A DNA stretch of 64,000 nt from Streptomyces nitrosporeus (GTDB lineage Bacteria; Actinomycetota; Actinomycetes; Streptomycetales; Streptomycetaceae): contig NZ_CP023702.1 in assembly GCF_008704555.1 (NCBI RefSeq), forward strand, positions 7,176,001-7,240,000, in the 5' to 3' direction. The notes under the pieces are model-generated. The model saw nothing but the letters and a program-made list of their open reading frames with translations. It was not told the DNA's origin and searched no databases. A program made the translations under genes and the position numbers. Below are positions 41,875 through 49,327 of this stretch, one piece after another (within the stretch, counting starts at the first letter, position 1; each line of letters starts with the position of its first letter).

Positions 41875-43947
41875 ATGACCCCCGCCCTGGAGCGCCGCTG
41901 GCTGCGCCCTCCCCCGGACGGCCGCCCCGCGCGATTCGCCTACGGAGCCGACTACAACCCCGAGCAATGGCCGCGCGAGGTGTGGAAGGAAGACGTCCGG
42001 CTGATGCGCGAGGCCGGGGTCACCGTCGTCTCCGTCGCCATCTTCTCCTGGGCCCGCCTCCAGCCGGCCGAGGACCGGTGGGACTTCGGCTGGCTGGACG
42101 AGATCCTCGGCCTGCTCCACGACAACGGCGTCTCGGTGGACCTCGCCACCGCCACCGCCTCCCCGCCCCCCTGGCTCACCACTCTGCACCCGGAGATCCT
42201 GCCGGTCACCCGCACCGGTGAGACCCTCTCCCAGGGCGCGCGCCAGCACTGGCGGCCCACCTCGCCCGTCTTCCGCAGGTACGCCCTGAAGCTGGTCGAG
42301 GCCATGGCCACCCGCTACGCGGACCACCCCGCCCTGGTCGCCTGGCACATCTCCAACGAGCTCGGCTGCCACAACGTCTACGACTACTCCGACGACGCCG
42401 CCGGGGCCTTCCGCGACTGGCTGCGCGCCCGCTACGGCACCGTCGAGGAGCTGAACAGGGCCTGGGCGACCTCCTTCTGGTCGCAGCACTACGGGGACTG
42501 GGCGCAGATCCAGCCTCCCCGCCTCGCCGCGAGCCACGCCAACCCCACCCAGCAGCTCGACTTCAAGCGGTTCTCGTCCGACGCGCTCAAGGACTACCTC
42601 CGGGCCGAACGCGCCGTCCTGCGCCGCATCACCCCCTCGGTCCCCGCCACCACCAACTTCATGGTCATGAGCGGGACCACCGGCATGAACTACCCCGAGT
42701 GGGCCGACGAGATCGACTTCGTCTCCAACGACCACTACGCCCACCCCGGCCCGCAGCGCCTGGACGAACTCTCCTTCTCCGCAGCCCTCACCCACTCCAT
42801 CGCCCGGGGCGAGCCCTGGTTCCTGATGGAGCACTCGACCAGCGCGGTCAACTGGCAGCCCGTCAACGTCGCCAAGCGCCCCGGCGAGCTCGCCCGCGAC
42901 TCCCTGGTCCACGTGGCCCACGGTGCCGACGCGGTCTGCTTCTTCCAATGGCGCCAGTCCGCCGCCGGTGCCGAGAAGTACCACTCCGCGATGGTGCCCC
43001 ACGCCGGCCCGGACAGCGAGGTGTTCCGCGCGGTCGCCGCCCTCGGCCGGACCCTGGACACGCTCACCCCGGTCACCGGCTCCCTCCGGCAGCCGGCCCG
43101 GGCGGCCCTGGTGTTCGACTGGGAGTCCTGGTGGGCCGTCGAACGCGACTCCCAGCCGTCCTCCCTGCTGCGCTACCGGCAGGAGGCCCTCGACTGGTAC
43201 ACCGCCTTCCTCTCCCTCGGCGTCCGGGTGGACGTCGTCACCACCGGGACGGACCTCACCGGCTACGACTTCGTCGCCGCCCCCCTCCTGCACGTCGTCC
43301 CCCAGGACCTCGCCGGCCGGCTGGAGCGGTATGTGAACGGCGGGGGCCACCTCGCCACCACCTACTACTCGGGGATCGTCGACGAGGACGACCACGTCCG
43401 CCTCGGCGGGTACCCCGGCGCGCTGCGCGACCTGCTGGGCATCCGGATCGAGGAGTTCGGCCCGCTGCTCCGGGACGCCGGGGTGACACTCGACAACGGC
43501 CTGACCGGCACCCTGTGGACCGACCGGATCGACGTCACCGATCCCGAGGTCACGGTGCTCGCGCGCTACACCTCCGGCGACCAGGAAGGCCGGCCCGCCC
43601 TCACCCGGCGCGCCCCGGCCACCGGCGGCTCCGCCGCCTACGTCTCCACCCGGCTGGGCCCCCAGGGGCTGACGGCCGTACTGGGGACCCTGCTGGCCGG
43701 CGCCGGCGTGTCCAGCGAACTGCCCGCCGGCGTACGGGGACGGGTGGAGGCGGCCGTGCGCACCGACGGCTCGCACGCCTACTGGTTCCTGGTGAACCGT
43801 ACGGAGGAACCCGTCGCGTGCGGCACGGTGGAGGGCGAGGTCCTGACCGGGCCCGCGCCCGCCGCCGACGGCCTGGTCCTGCCCGCCCGTGGCGTCGCGG
43901 TGCTCCGCGTGGCGGCCGGAACGACCCCCTTCCCGCCCCACGCGTAA
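41875..43947 (+). CDS. Beta-galactosidase, glycoside hydrolase family 42
   Basis: The 690-residue enzyme begins with the GH42 opening FAYGADYNPEQWPREVWKED. The predicted acid/base is E162 (WHISNELGCHNVYDY) and the nucleophile E319 (WFLMEHSTSAVNW). An A4 trimerisation domain and a C-terminal beta domain follow. There is no signal peptide, so it acts on oligosaccharides imported by the ABC system encoded just upstream. Natural substrates of such enzymes are often plant galactan fragments rather than lactose. It is last in the operon, after a 268-base gap. Confidence 0.95.
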   Translation: MTPALERRWLRPPPDGRPARFAYGADYNPEQWPREVWKEDVRLMREAGVTVVSVAIFSWARLQPAEDRWDFGWLDEILGLLHDNGVSVDLATATASPPPWLTTLHPEILPVTRTGETLSQGARQHWRPTSPVFRRYALKLVEAMATRYADHPALVAWHISNELGCHNVYDYSDDAAGAFRDWLRARYGTVEELNRAWATSFWSQHYGDWAQIQPPRLAASHANPTQQLDFKRFSSDALKDYLRAERAVLRRITPSVPATTNFMVMSGTTGMNYPEWADEIDFVSNDHYAHPGPQRLDELSFSAALTHSIARGEPWFLMEHSTSAVNWQPVNVAKRPGELARDSLVHVAHGADAVCFFQWRQSAAGAEKYHSAMVPHAGPDSEVFRAVAALGRTLDTLTPVTGSLRQPARAALVFDWESWWAVERDSQPSSLLRYRQEALDWYTAFLSLGVRVDVVTTGTDLTGYDFVAAPLLHVVPQDLAGRLERYVNGGGHLATTYYSGIVDEDDHVRLGGYPGALRDLLGIRIEEFGPLLRDAGVTLDNGLTGTLWTDRIDVTDPEVTVLARYTSGDQEGRPALTRRAPATGGSAAYVSTRLGPQGLTAVLGTLLAGAGVSSELPAGVRGRVEAAVRTDGSHAYWFLVNRTEEPVACGTVEGEVLTGPAPAADGLVLPARGVAVLRVAAGTTPFPPHA

Positions 43948-43954
43948 CCAGGGA

Positions 43955-44001
43955 CACACCCCCTCGGCGGGAAGGGGCACACCCCCTCGGCGGGACCGGG
44001 G
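43955..44001 (+). repeat. Tandem 23/24-base repeat after the GH42 gene
   Basis: Two copies of a unit beginning CACACCCCCTCGGCGGGA follow each other directly, starting seven bases after the beta-galactosidase stop codon. They may contribute to termination but form no clear long stem. Confidence 0.6.
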
Positions 44002-44217
44002 CATCCGGCGCGGCGGTTCCACGGCGCCGGATGCCCCGGGCGGTCCGCGGCGTCGTCCCGAGGCCCGCCGGACACGGCCGGGCCCCAGGGCTCCGGGCGC
44101 TGCGCCATCCGGATGACACGGCTCAAGCCGCGCCCCGGATGTGGACGAAACGTCAGGTGTCCGCACCTCACGGGCCTGTCCCGGTCCGTGGACGGTTCCC
44201 ACTCCGAAGGAGAACGC

Positions 44218-45423
44218 ATGCGCCTGCGCGCCCTCTGGGCTCCGGCCGCCCTGCTGCTGATCGCCCCGCTGGCCGGTACCGCCCCGGCCGCGGCCGGCAC
44301 CGCCCCGGCCGTGTCCGACACCGGCGACACCCTCGTCCCGGTGCGGCACTCGTCCCGGGCCGTGCCCGGCCAGTACATCGTCACCCTCTCCGCGGACCGG
44401 AAGCCCGCCGCGGTCGCCGCGGACCTCGGCGTCACCCCGCTGTTCACCTACAGCGAGGTGCTCCACGGCTTCGCCGCCGAACTCACCCAGGACCAGCTGG
44501 ACCGGGTGCGCGGCGTGACCGGCGTCCAGGCCGTGGAGGAGAACAGCGAGGCGTCCGTCAGCCCGCCCGCCGTGAACGCCCCGCCCACCACCCGTGCCGG
44601 TGCCGCGAGTTGGGGCCTCGACCGGATCGACCAGCGGAACCTGCCGCTGGACGGGGCCTACGGGTCCGCCGGGACGGGGCAGGGGGTGACCGCGTACATC
44701 GTGGACACCGGTATCCAGTCCGCCCACAGCGAGTTCGGAGGCCGGGTGGAGGCCGGGTACGACGCCGTCGGGGACGGCCGCGGCGGGCAGGACTGCAACG
44801 GACACGGCACACACGTCGCCGGTACCGTGGCGGGCGCGACCTACGGCGTCGCCCGCTCCGCCACGCTCGTCCCGGTGCGGGTACTCGACTGCGAGGGCTC
44901 CGGTACCTGGGCCGGCGTCATCGCCGGACTCGACTGGATCGCCCGCGACGCCGGCCGTCCGGCCGTGGTCAACGCCTCGCTCGGCGGCCCGGTGTCCTCG
45001 GCGGTCGACGACGCGTTCGACGCGCTGGAGGAACAGGGCGTCCTGTCCGTCGTCGCGGCGGGCAACGAGGACCAGGACGCCTGTGACGTCTCCCCGGCGC
45101 GTGCCACGGGTGCGGTGGCCGTCGGTGCCACGGACGACCAGGACCGGCAGACCTCCTTCAGCAACTGGGGCACCTGCGTCTCCCTCTACGCCCCCGGTGC
45201 CGCCGTCGTCTCCGCCCGGCTCGGCGGCGGATCGACCGCGCTCAGCGGGACGTCCATGGCCGCCCCGCACGTCGCCGGCGCCGCCGCCCTCCACCAGGAG
45301 GCCCACCCCGACGCGGGTCCGCAGCAGATCAGGGACTGGCTCACCGGCAGCGCGACCACGGACGTGCTGAGCGGGCTGGGCGCCGGCTCGCCGGACCGGC
45401 TGGTGTACACCGGAGGGCTCTGA
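44218..45423 (+). CDS. Secreted subtilisin-family serine peptidase (S8)
   Basis: The 401-residue preproenzyme has a signal peptide (ALWAPAALLLIAPLAGTAPA), an I9 inhibitor propeptide (VPGQYIVTLSADRKPAAVAA to about residue 115), and then the proteinase-K-like catalytic domain. The triad is D163 (YIVDTGI), H196 (NGHGTHVAGT) and S346 (SGTSMAAPHVAG). AAGGAG is five bases before ATG 44218. It is a separate unit from the upstream GH42 operon and ends at a clear hairpin. Confidence 0.95.
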   Translation: MRLRALWAPAALLLIAPLAGTAPAAAGTAPAVSDTGDTLVPVRHSSRAVPGQYIVTLSADRKPAAVAADLGVTPLFTYSEVLHGFAAELTQDQLDRVRGVTGVQAVEENSEASVSPPAVNAPPTTRAGAASWGLDRIDQRNLPLDGAYGSAGTGQGVTAYIVDTGIQSAHSEFGGRVEAGYDAVGDGRGGQDCNGHGTHVAGTVAGATYGVARSATLVPVRVLDCEGSGTWAGVIAGLDWIARDAGRPAVVNASLGGPVSSAVDDAFDALEEQGVLSVVAAGNEDQDACDVSPARATGAVAVGATDDQDRQTSFSNWGTCVSLYAPGAAVVSARLGGGSTALSGTSMAAPHVAGAAALHQEAHPDAGPQQIRDWLTGSATTDVLSGLGAGSPDRLVYTGGL

Positions 45424-45442
45424 CCGCACACCCTTCAGACAC

Positions 45443-45473
45443 GAGCGGGGTCCGCGCACGGCGGGCCCCGCTC
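45443..45473 (+). terminator. Hairpin terminator after subtilisin gene
   Basis: GAGCGGGG and CCCCGCTC form eight-base arms around a 15-base loop, twenty bases past the stop codon. Confidence 0.7.
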
Positions 45474-45541
45474 CGTGCTGTGCCCGCGAACCGGAGCCGG
45501 CCGGAGCCCCGCCGGGATGTTCGCATGATTCGTAGATCTTT

Positions 45542-45552
45542 CGAAAGTTTCG
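45542..45552. promoter_or_regulatory. Xylanase-type operator box 1 (CGAAAGTTTCG)
   Basis: This is a perfect 11-base palindrome in an AT-rich leader about 390 bases before the GH11 gene. It has the form CGAAA-N-TTTCG described upstream of Streptomyces xylanase genes. The surrounding ~200 bases are noticeably less GC-rich than the rest of the window. Confidence 0.6.
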
Positions 45553-45671
45553 GGATTCTGGGTCGGTTGCTCTTCCTGTCGATTCGAGGGTTCCGGGGCA
45601 ATCGCTTCGAGCGGGCTTACTTATCCCGCTTCCACCTGGGGAAACGTATGAGCTGTTGCGTCGCGTTAGAC

Positions 45672-45682
45672 CGAAGATTTCG
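45672..45682. promoter_or_regulatory. Xylanase-type operator box 2 (CGAAGATTTCG)
   Basis: This box keeps the CGAA and TTCG arms and matches box 1 at nine of eleven positions. It lies about 20 bases upstream of the TTGACA at 45701. Confidence 0.5.
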
Positions 45683-45692
45683 TCAACGTGTC

Positions 45693-45706
45693 CGAAAGTA
45701 TTGACA
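45693..45706 (+). promoter_or_regulatory. Box 3 half-site overlapping the -35 element of the xylanase promoter
   Basis: CGAAAGTATTG (45693-45703) matches box 1 at nine of eleven positions and overlaps TTGACA (45701-45706), a consensus -35 element. A binding protein here would block RNA polymerase directly. The matching -10 is weak (AACACT near 45724). Confidence 0.5.
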
Positions 45707-45935
45707 GTTGACGGGGGCAGGTCAACACTGTTCGCCGTTGACAGACCTCAACCACTGTCGATCCGGGACGCCACCGCGCCCCGGTTCCCAGGGCGTCGAG
45801 CGGACCGGTCGCGGCCGTGCCGCGCCCGGTGACGCGGACCTTCGCCGACACCGTCCCCAGGCCGTGGCCGGCCCCTGCCGGGAGCCGTCACGCGCCGACC
45901 GCTCGCCGTCACTCCTCAGAGGAGGAAGCCCGCAC

Positions 45936-46949
45936 ATGAACACACCCGTCCGTACGGCCGGCCGCAGAGGCGGCCGGCTCGTGTCGCTGGTCAGCGGGGC
46001 ATGCGCCTTGCTGCTGGCCGGCCTGGCCGCGATGCTGCTGCCCGGAACGGCCAGCGCCGACACCGTCATCACCACGAACCAGACCGGCACCGACAACGGG
46101 TACTACTACTCGTTCTGGACCGACGGCGGCGGCCAGGTCTCCATGAACCTGGCGTCCGGCGGCAGTTACAGCACCTCGTGGAAGGACACCGGCAACTTCG
46201 TCGCAGGCAAGGGCTGGAGCACCGGCGGACGCAAGAGCGTCACCTACTCCGGCACCTTCAACCCCTCGGGCAACGCCTACCTGACCCTCTACGGATGGTC
46301 GACCAACCCGCTCGTCGAGTACTACATCGTGGACAACTGGGGCACCTACCGGCCCACGGGCACGTTCAAGGGCACCGTCAACAGCGACGGCGGCACCTAC
46401 GACATCTACGAGACGACGCGGTACAACGCCCCCTCCATCGAGGGCACGAAGACCTTCAAGCAGTTCTGGAGCGTCCGGCAGTCCAAGCGGACCGGTGGCA
46501 CCATCACCACCGGCAACCACTTCGACGCCTGGGCCTCGCACGGCATGAACCTCGGCACCATGAACTACATGATCCTCGCCACCGAGGGCTACCAGAGCAG
46601 CGGCAGCTCCAACATCACGGTGAGCGAGGGGGGTTCCGGCGGCGGTGGCACCGGCGGCGGCTCCGGCGGTGGCGGTGGTGGCGGTGGTTGTACCGCGACG
46701 CTGTCGGCGGGGCAGAAGTGGGGTGACCGCTACAACCTGAACGTGTCGGTGAGCGGGTCGAGCGACTGGACGGTGACGATGAACGTGCCGTCCGGGGAGA
46801 AGATCCTCTCCACCTGGAACATCGGCGCGAGTTATCCGAACGCGCAGACGCTGGTGGCCAAGCCCAACGGGAACGGCAACAACTGGGGCGCCACGATCCA
46901 GGCCAACGGCAACTGGACCTGGCCCACCGTCACCTGCACCGCGAGCTGA
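45936..46949 (+). CDS. xlnB: Secreted endo-1,4-beta-xylanase (GH11) with CBM2
   Basis: The enzyme has 337 residues. A signal peptide (LVSGACALLLAGLAAMLLPG, cleavage after ASA) is followed by the GH11 jelly roll (GTDNGYYYSFWTDGGGQVSM). The catalytic glutamates lie in NPLVEYYIVDNWG and ATEGYQSSGSSNIT. A Gly/Ser linker leads to a C-terminal CBM2 (CTATLSAGQKWGDRYNLNVS). The start at 45936 follows GAGGAGGAAG. It is paired with an acetylxylan esterase downstream, as in the S. lividans xlnB locus, and preceded by three operator-like boxes. It cleaves the xylan backbone outside the cell. Confidence 0.95.
   Translation: MNTPVRTAGRRGGRLVSLVSGACALLLAGLAAMLLPGTASADTVITTNQTGTDNGYYYSFWTDGGGQVSMNLASGGSYSTSWKDTGNFVAGKGWSTGGRKSVTYSGTFNPSGNAYLTLYGWSTNPLVEYYIVDNWGTYRPTGTFKGTVNSDGGTYDIYETTRYNAPSIEGTKTFKQFWSVRQSKRTGGTITTGNHFDAWASHGMNLGTMNYMILATEGYQSSGSSNITVSEGGSGGGGTGGGSGGGGGGGGCTATLSAGQKWGDRYNLNVSVSGSSDWTVTMNVPSGEKILSTWNIGASYPNAQTLVAKPNGNGNNWGATIQANGNWTWPTVTCTAS
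46673..46940 (+). repeat. 268-base direct repeat, copy 1 (CBM2 of xylanase)
   Basis: The sequence is identical, base for base, to 47768-48035. It covers the end of the Gly linker and the whole CBM2 coding sequence up to the last two codons. The two copies lie 1095 bases apart in the same orientation. Confidence 0.95.
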
Positions 46950-47018
46950 CCCCCCGACGACCGCTGACCCCCGCCCGGCGCCGGCCGGCACCGGGCGGGA
47001 CCAGGAGGACTCATCCGC

Positions 47019-48044
47019 ATGCCCATCACACCCCGCACCAGCACCCCGGCCCCCGGCGCCGCGAACCGCCGCCGGGCGCGCACCGCGCTGGCGGGCCTCG
47101 CCGTCGCCGCGCTGGCCGTGACCAGCGGCACCGTCGCCACCGCCACCGCCACCGCCACCGCCGCCCCGTCCCGGGCCGCCGCCTGCAACGGATACGTCGG
47201 ACTCACCTTCGACGACGGGCCGTCCGCGTCGACCCCGGCCCTGCTCAACGCCCTCAAGCAGAACGGCCTGCGGGCCACCATGTTCAACCAGGGGCAGTAC
47301 GCCGCCTCCAGCCCCGCCCAGGTACGCGCCCAGGTGGACGCCGGCATGTGGGTCGGAAACCACAGCTACACCCACCCGCACCTGACCCAGCAGAGCCAGG
47401 CGCAGATCGACTCCGAGATCTCCCGTACCCAGCAGGCCATCGCGAACGCGGGCGGCGGTACCCCGAAGCTCTTCCGCCCGCCCTACGGCGAGACGAACGC
47501 CACCCTCCGCTCGGTCGAGGCCAAGTACGGACTGACGGAGGTCATCTGGGACGTCGACTCGCAGGACTGGAACAACGCGAGCACCGACGCCATCGTCCAG
47601 GCCGCCTCCCGTCTCACCGACGGGCAGGTCATCCTCATGCACGACTGGCCCGCCAACACCCTCGCCGCGATCCCGCGGATCGCGCAGACCCTCGCCGGCA
47701 AGGGCCTGTGCTCCGGCATGATCTCCCCGCAGACCGGCCGGGCCGTCGCCCCCGGCGGCGGCGGTTCCGGTGGTGGCGGTGGTTGTACCGCGACGCTGTC
47801 GGCGGGGCAGAAGTGGGGTGACCGCTACAACCTGAACGTGTCGGTGAGCGGGTCGAGCGACTGGACGGTGACGATGAACGTGCCGTCCGGGGAGAAGATC
47901 CTCTCCACCTGGAACATCGGCGCGAGTTATCCGAACGCGCAGACGCTGGTGGCCAAGCCCAACGGGAACGGCAACAACTGGGGCGCCACGATCCAGGCCA
48001 ACGGCAACTGGACCTGGCCCACCGTCACCTGCACCACGGGCTGA
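47019..48044 (+). CDS. axeA: Secreted acetylxylan esterase (CE4 polysaccharide deacetylase) with CBM2
   Basis: The enzyme has 341 residues: a signal peptide (ALAGLAVAALAVTSGTVATA), a NodB-type deacetylase domain and a Gly linker to a CBM2 identical to that of the xylanase. CE4 motifs are TFDDGPSAST (catalytic Asp and metal Asp), NHSYTHPHL (metal His pair), RPPYGET, WDVDSQDW and ILMHDWP. It removes acetyl groups from xylan and so helps the GH11 enzyme. It lies 69 bases after that gene with CCAGGAGGA before ATG 47019, probably one operon. Confidence 0.95.
   Translation: MPITPRTSTPAPGAANRRRARTALAGLAVAALAVTSGTVATATATATAAPSRAAACNGYVGLTFDDGPSASTPALLNALKQNGLRATMFNQGQYAASSPAQVRAQVDAGMWVGNHSYTHPHLTQQSQAQIDSEISRTQQAIANAGGGTPKLFRPPYGETNATLRSVEAKYGLTEVIWDVDSQDWNNASTDAIVQAASRLTDGQVILMHDWPANTLAAIPRIAQTLAGKGLCSGMISPQTGRAVAPGGGGSGGGGGCTATLSAGQKWGDRYNLNVSVSGSSDWTVTMNVPSGEKILSTWNIGASYPNAQTLVAKPNGNGNNWGATIQANGNWTWPTVTCTTG
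47768..48035 (+). repeat. 268-base direct repeat, copy 2 (CBM2 of esterase)
   Basis: This is the second identical copy of the 46673-46940 sequence. Synonymous positions are also unchanged, so protein selection alone does not explain it; recent duplication or gene conversion is likely. Confidence 0.95.
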
Positions 48045-48108
48045 CCTCTCCGCGCACCCCCGGCCGCGCCTCGCCGTGTCCGGCCGGGGGCTGCGGCACA
48101 GTGGGCGC

Positions 48109-48426
48109 ATGGATGATCTCAACGCCCTCGCCGAGGAGCACCTGGCCGCCGCCCGCGACAACGCGCACGGACGCAGCGCCCACCTGCTGCTGCGTCAGGA
48201 GCCCCTGCGGCAGACGGTGATCGCACTCACCTCCGGATCGGCCCTCGACGAGCACAACGCACCTCCGGCCGCGTCGCTGCAGGTCCTGCGCGGCGCGGTC
48301 AGGCTCACCGCCGGTTCCGGCGACGTGGAACTGACCGCTGGCACACTGCACCCCATCCCGCAGGAGCGGCACGGGCTGACCGCGCTGGAGGACGCCGTGG
48401 TGCTGCTGACAGCGGTCAACGACTGA
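48109..48426 (+). CDS. Small cupin-domain protein
   Basis: The 105-residue protein has a single beta-barrel cupin pattern: RQTVIALTSGSALDEHNAPP, then LQVLRGAVRLTAGSGDVELT and GTLHPIPQERHGLTALEDAV. Metal ligand positions are mostly degenerate (one His in DEHNAPP, one in ERHGL). The function is unknown; similar proteins are annotated as stress-related cupins. Its start (ATG 48109) has a weak RBS. Confidence 0.8.
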   Translation: MDDLNALAEEHLAAARDNAHGRSAHLLLRQEPLRQTVIALTSGSALDEHNAPPAASLQVLRGAVRLTAGSGDVELTAGTLHPIPQERHGLTALEDAVVLLTAVND

Positions 48427-48474
48427 GCGGCCGACGGCCGGGCGGCCGACGACTGAGCGGCCGACGGCCGGGCG
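48421..48474 (+). repeat. Direct repeat of 24 bases spanning the cupin stop codon
   Basis: GACTGAGCGGCCGACGGCCG plus GGCG occurs at 48421-48444 and again at 48451-48474. The first copy includes the last codon and stop of the cupin gene. The GC-rich core can form hairpins and may act in termination. Confidence 0.7.
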
Positions 48475-48596
48475 CGCCACGCCCGCCGGGCCGGACGGGC
48501 CGCGTGCCCGGGCCCGGCGGACCGCGGCCGGGGACCCGGTGGACCGCACGCGGGCCCGGCCCGGGGACCGGTTCCCAAACAGTCCGCCCCTCCCTT

Positions 48597-48612
48597 GTGG
48601 GAGCGCTCCCAC
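48597..48612. promoter_or_regulatory. CebR box (GTGGGAGCGCTCCCAC)
   Basis: The central 14 bases, TGGGAGCGCTCCCA, are the perfect consensus of the cellobiose-responsive LacI-type repressor CebR of Streptomyces. It sits 17 bases before the start of the GNAT gene. CebR normally controls cello-oligosaccharide uptake and cellulases. Confidence 0.85.
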
Positions 48613-48629
48613 TCAGTCAGGATGGCTCG

Positions 48630-49256
48630 ATGACCCATGCTGCGTACGTACGTTCCTACCGTCCGGCGGACCGGGAGGCGCTGGCGGACATCTGCGTCCG
48701 CACGGCCGACAACGGGGGCGACTCCCGCCACCTCTACCCGGACCCGGGGCTGATGCCCGCTCTGTTCGCGGAGCCCTACGCCCATCTCCACCCCGGCCTG
48801 GCCTTCGTCCTGGACGACGGGTCGGGGCGGGCGGTCGGCTATGTCCTGGGCACCGCGGACACCCGGCGTTTCGTGGAGGAGTTCCGCTCCCGCTGGCTCC
48901 CGCTGGTCACGGACCGCTTCCCCGAGCCGGAGGGGGAGCCCGTCGGGCGGACCGAGGAGATGACCGCACTGCTCTACCGGCCCGAACGGATGATCCTTCC
49001 CGAACTGGACGCCTACCCGGCCCACTTGCACATCGACCTGCTGCCGCCGTGGCAGCGCCGAGGCCACGGCCGCGCGCTGATGGACGCCTTCCTCGGTGCG
49101 CTGCGCGCGCGGGGGACGGAAGCCGTCCACCTCTCCATGCTGACCGCCAACACCCCGGCCCGGGCCTTCTACGACCGGATCGGATTCCATGAGATCGCCG
49201 TCCCCGACCCCGGGCCGCTCACCTTCCTGGGGCGCTCCACGCAGGGGTGTGCCTGA
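48630..49256 (+). CDS. GNAT family N-acetyltransferase under a CebR box
   Basis: The 208-residue single-domain protein has an N-terminal VRSYRPADREALADICVRTA and the acetyl-CoA-binding region HIDLLPPWQRRGHGRALMDA followed by AVHLSMLTANTPARAFYDRI GF, typical of GNAT folds. It has a longer middle insertion (residues ~75-125) than minimal GNAT proteins, as in relatives fused to or near glycosidase genes. ATG 48630 was chosen by homology. The perfect CebR operator immediately upstream implies control by cello-oligosaccharides; the substrate is unknown. Confidence 0.88.
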   Translation: MTHAAYVRSYRPADREALADICVRTADNGGDSRHLYPDPGLMPALFAEPYAHLHPGLAFVLDDGSGRAVGYVLGTADTRRFVEEFRSRWLPLVTDRFPEPEGEPVGRTEEMTALLYRPERMILPELDAYPAHLHIDLLPPWQRRGHGRALMDAFLGALRARGTEAVHLSMLTANTPARAFYDRIGFHEIAVPDPGPLTFLGRSTQGCA

Positions 49257-49327
49257 GGGGATCTGGGCAAGTAGTGGGTGCCGGTCCCGGGCGAGGCCCG
49301 GGAGGTTCGACACGGAGGGACGGATCG

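Noticed and set aside
41596..45459. Minus-strand open frame of nearly 1290 codons
   Set aside because: It is antisense to the GH42 and subtilisin genes, low in complexity and has no motif; it is a shadow frame.
45480..45704. 74-codon plus-strand ORF before the xylanase
   Set aside because: It contains all or parts of the three operator-like boxes, is Arg/Phe-rich without a family pattern, and has no RBS; the region is better explained as a control region.
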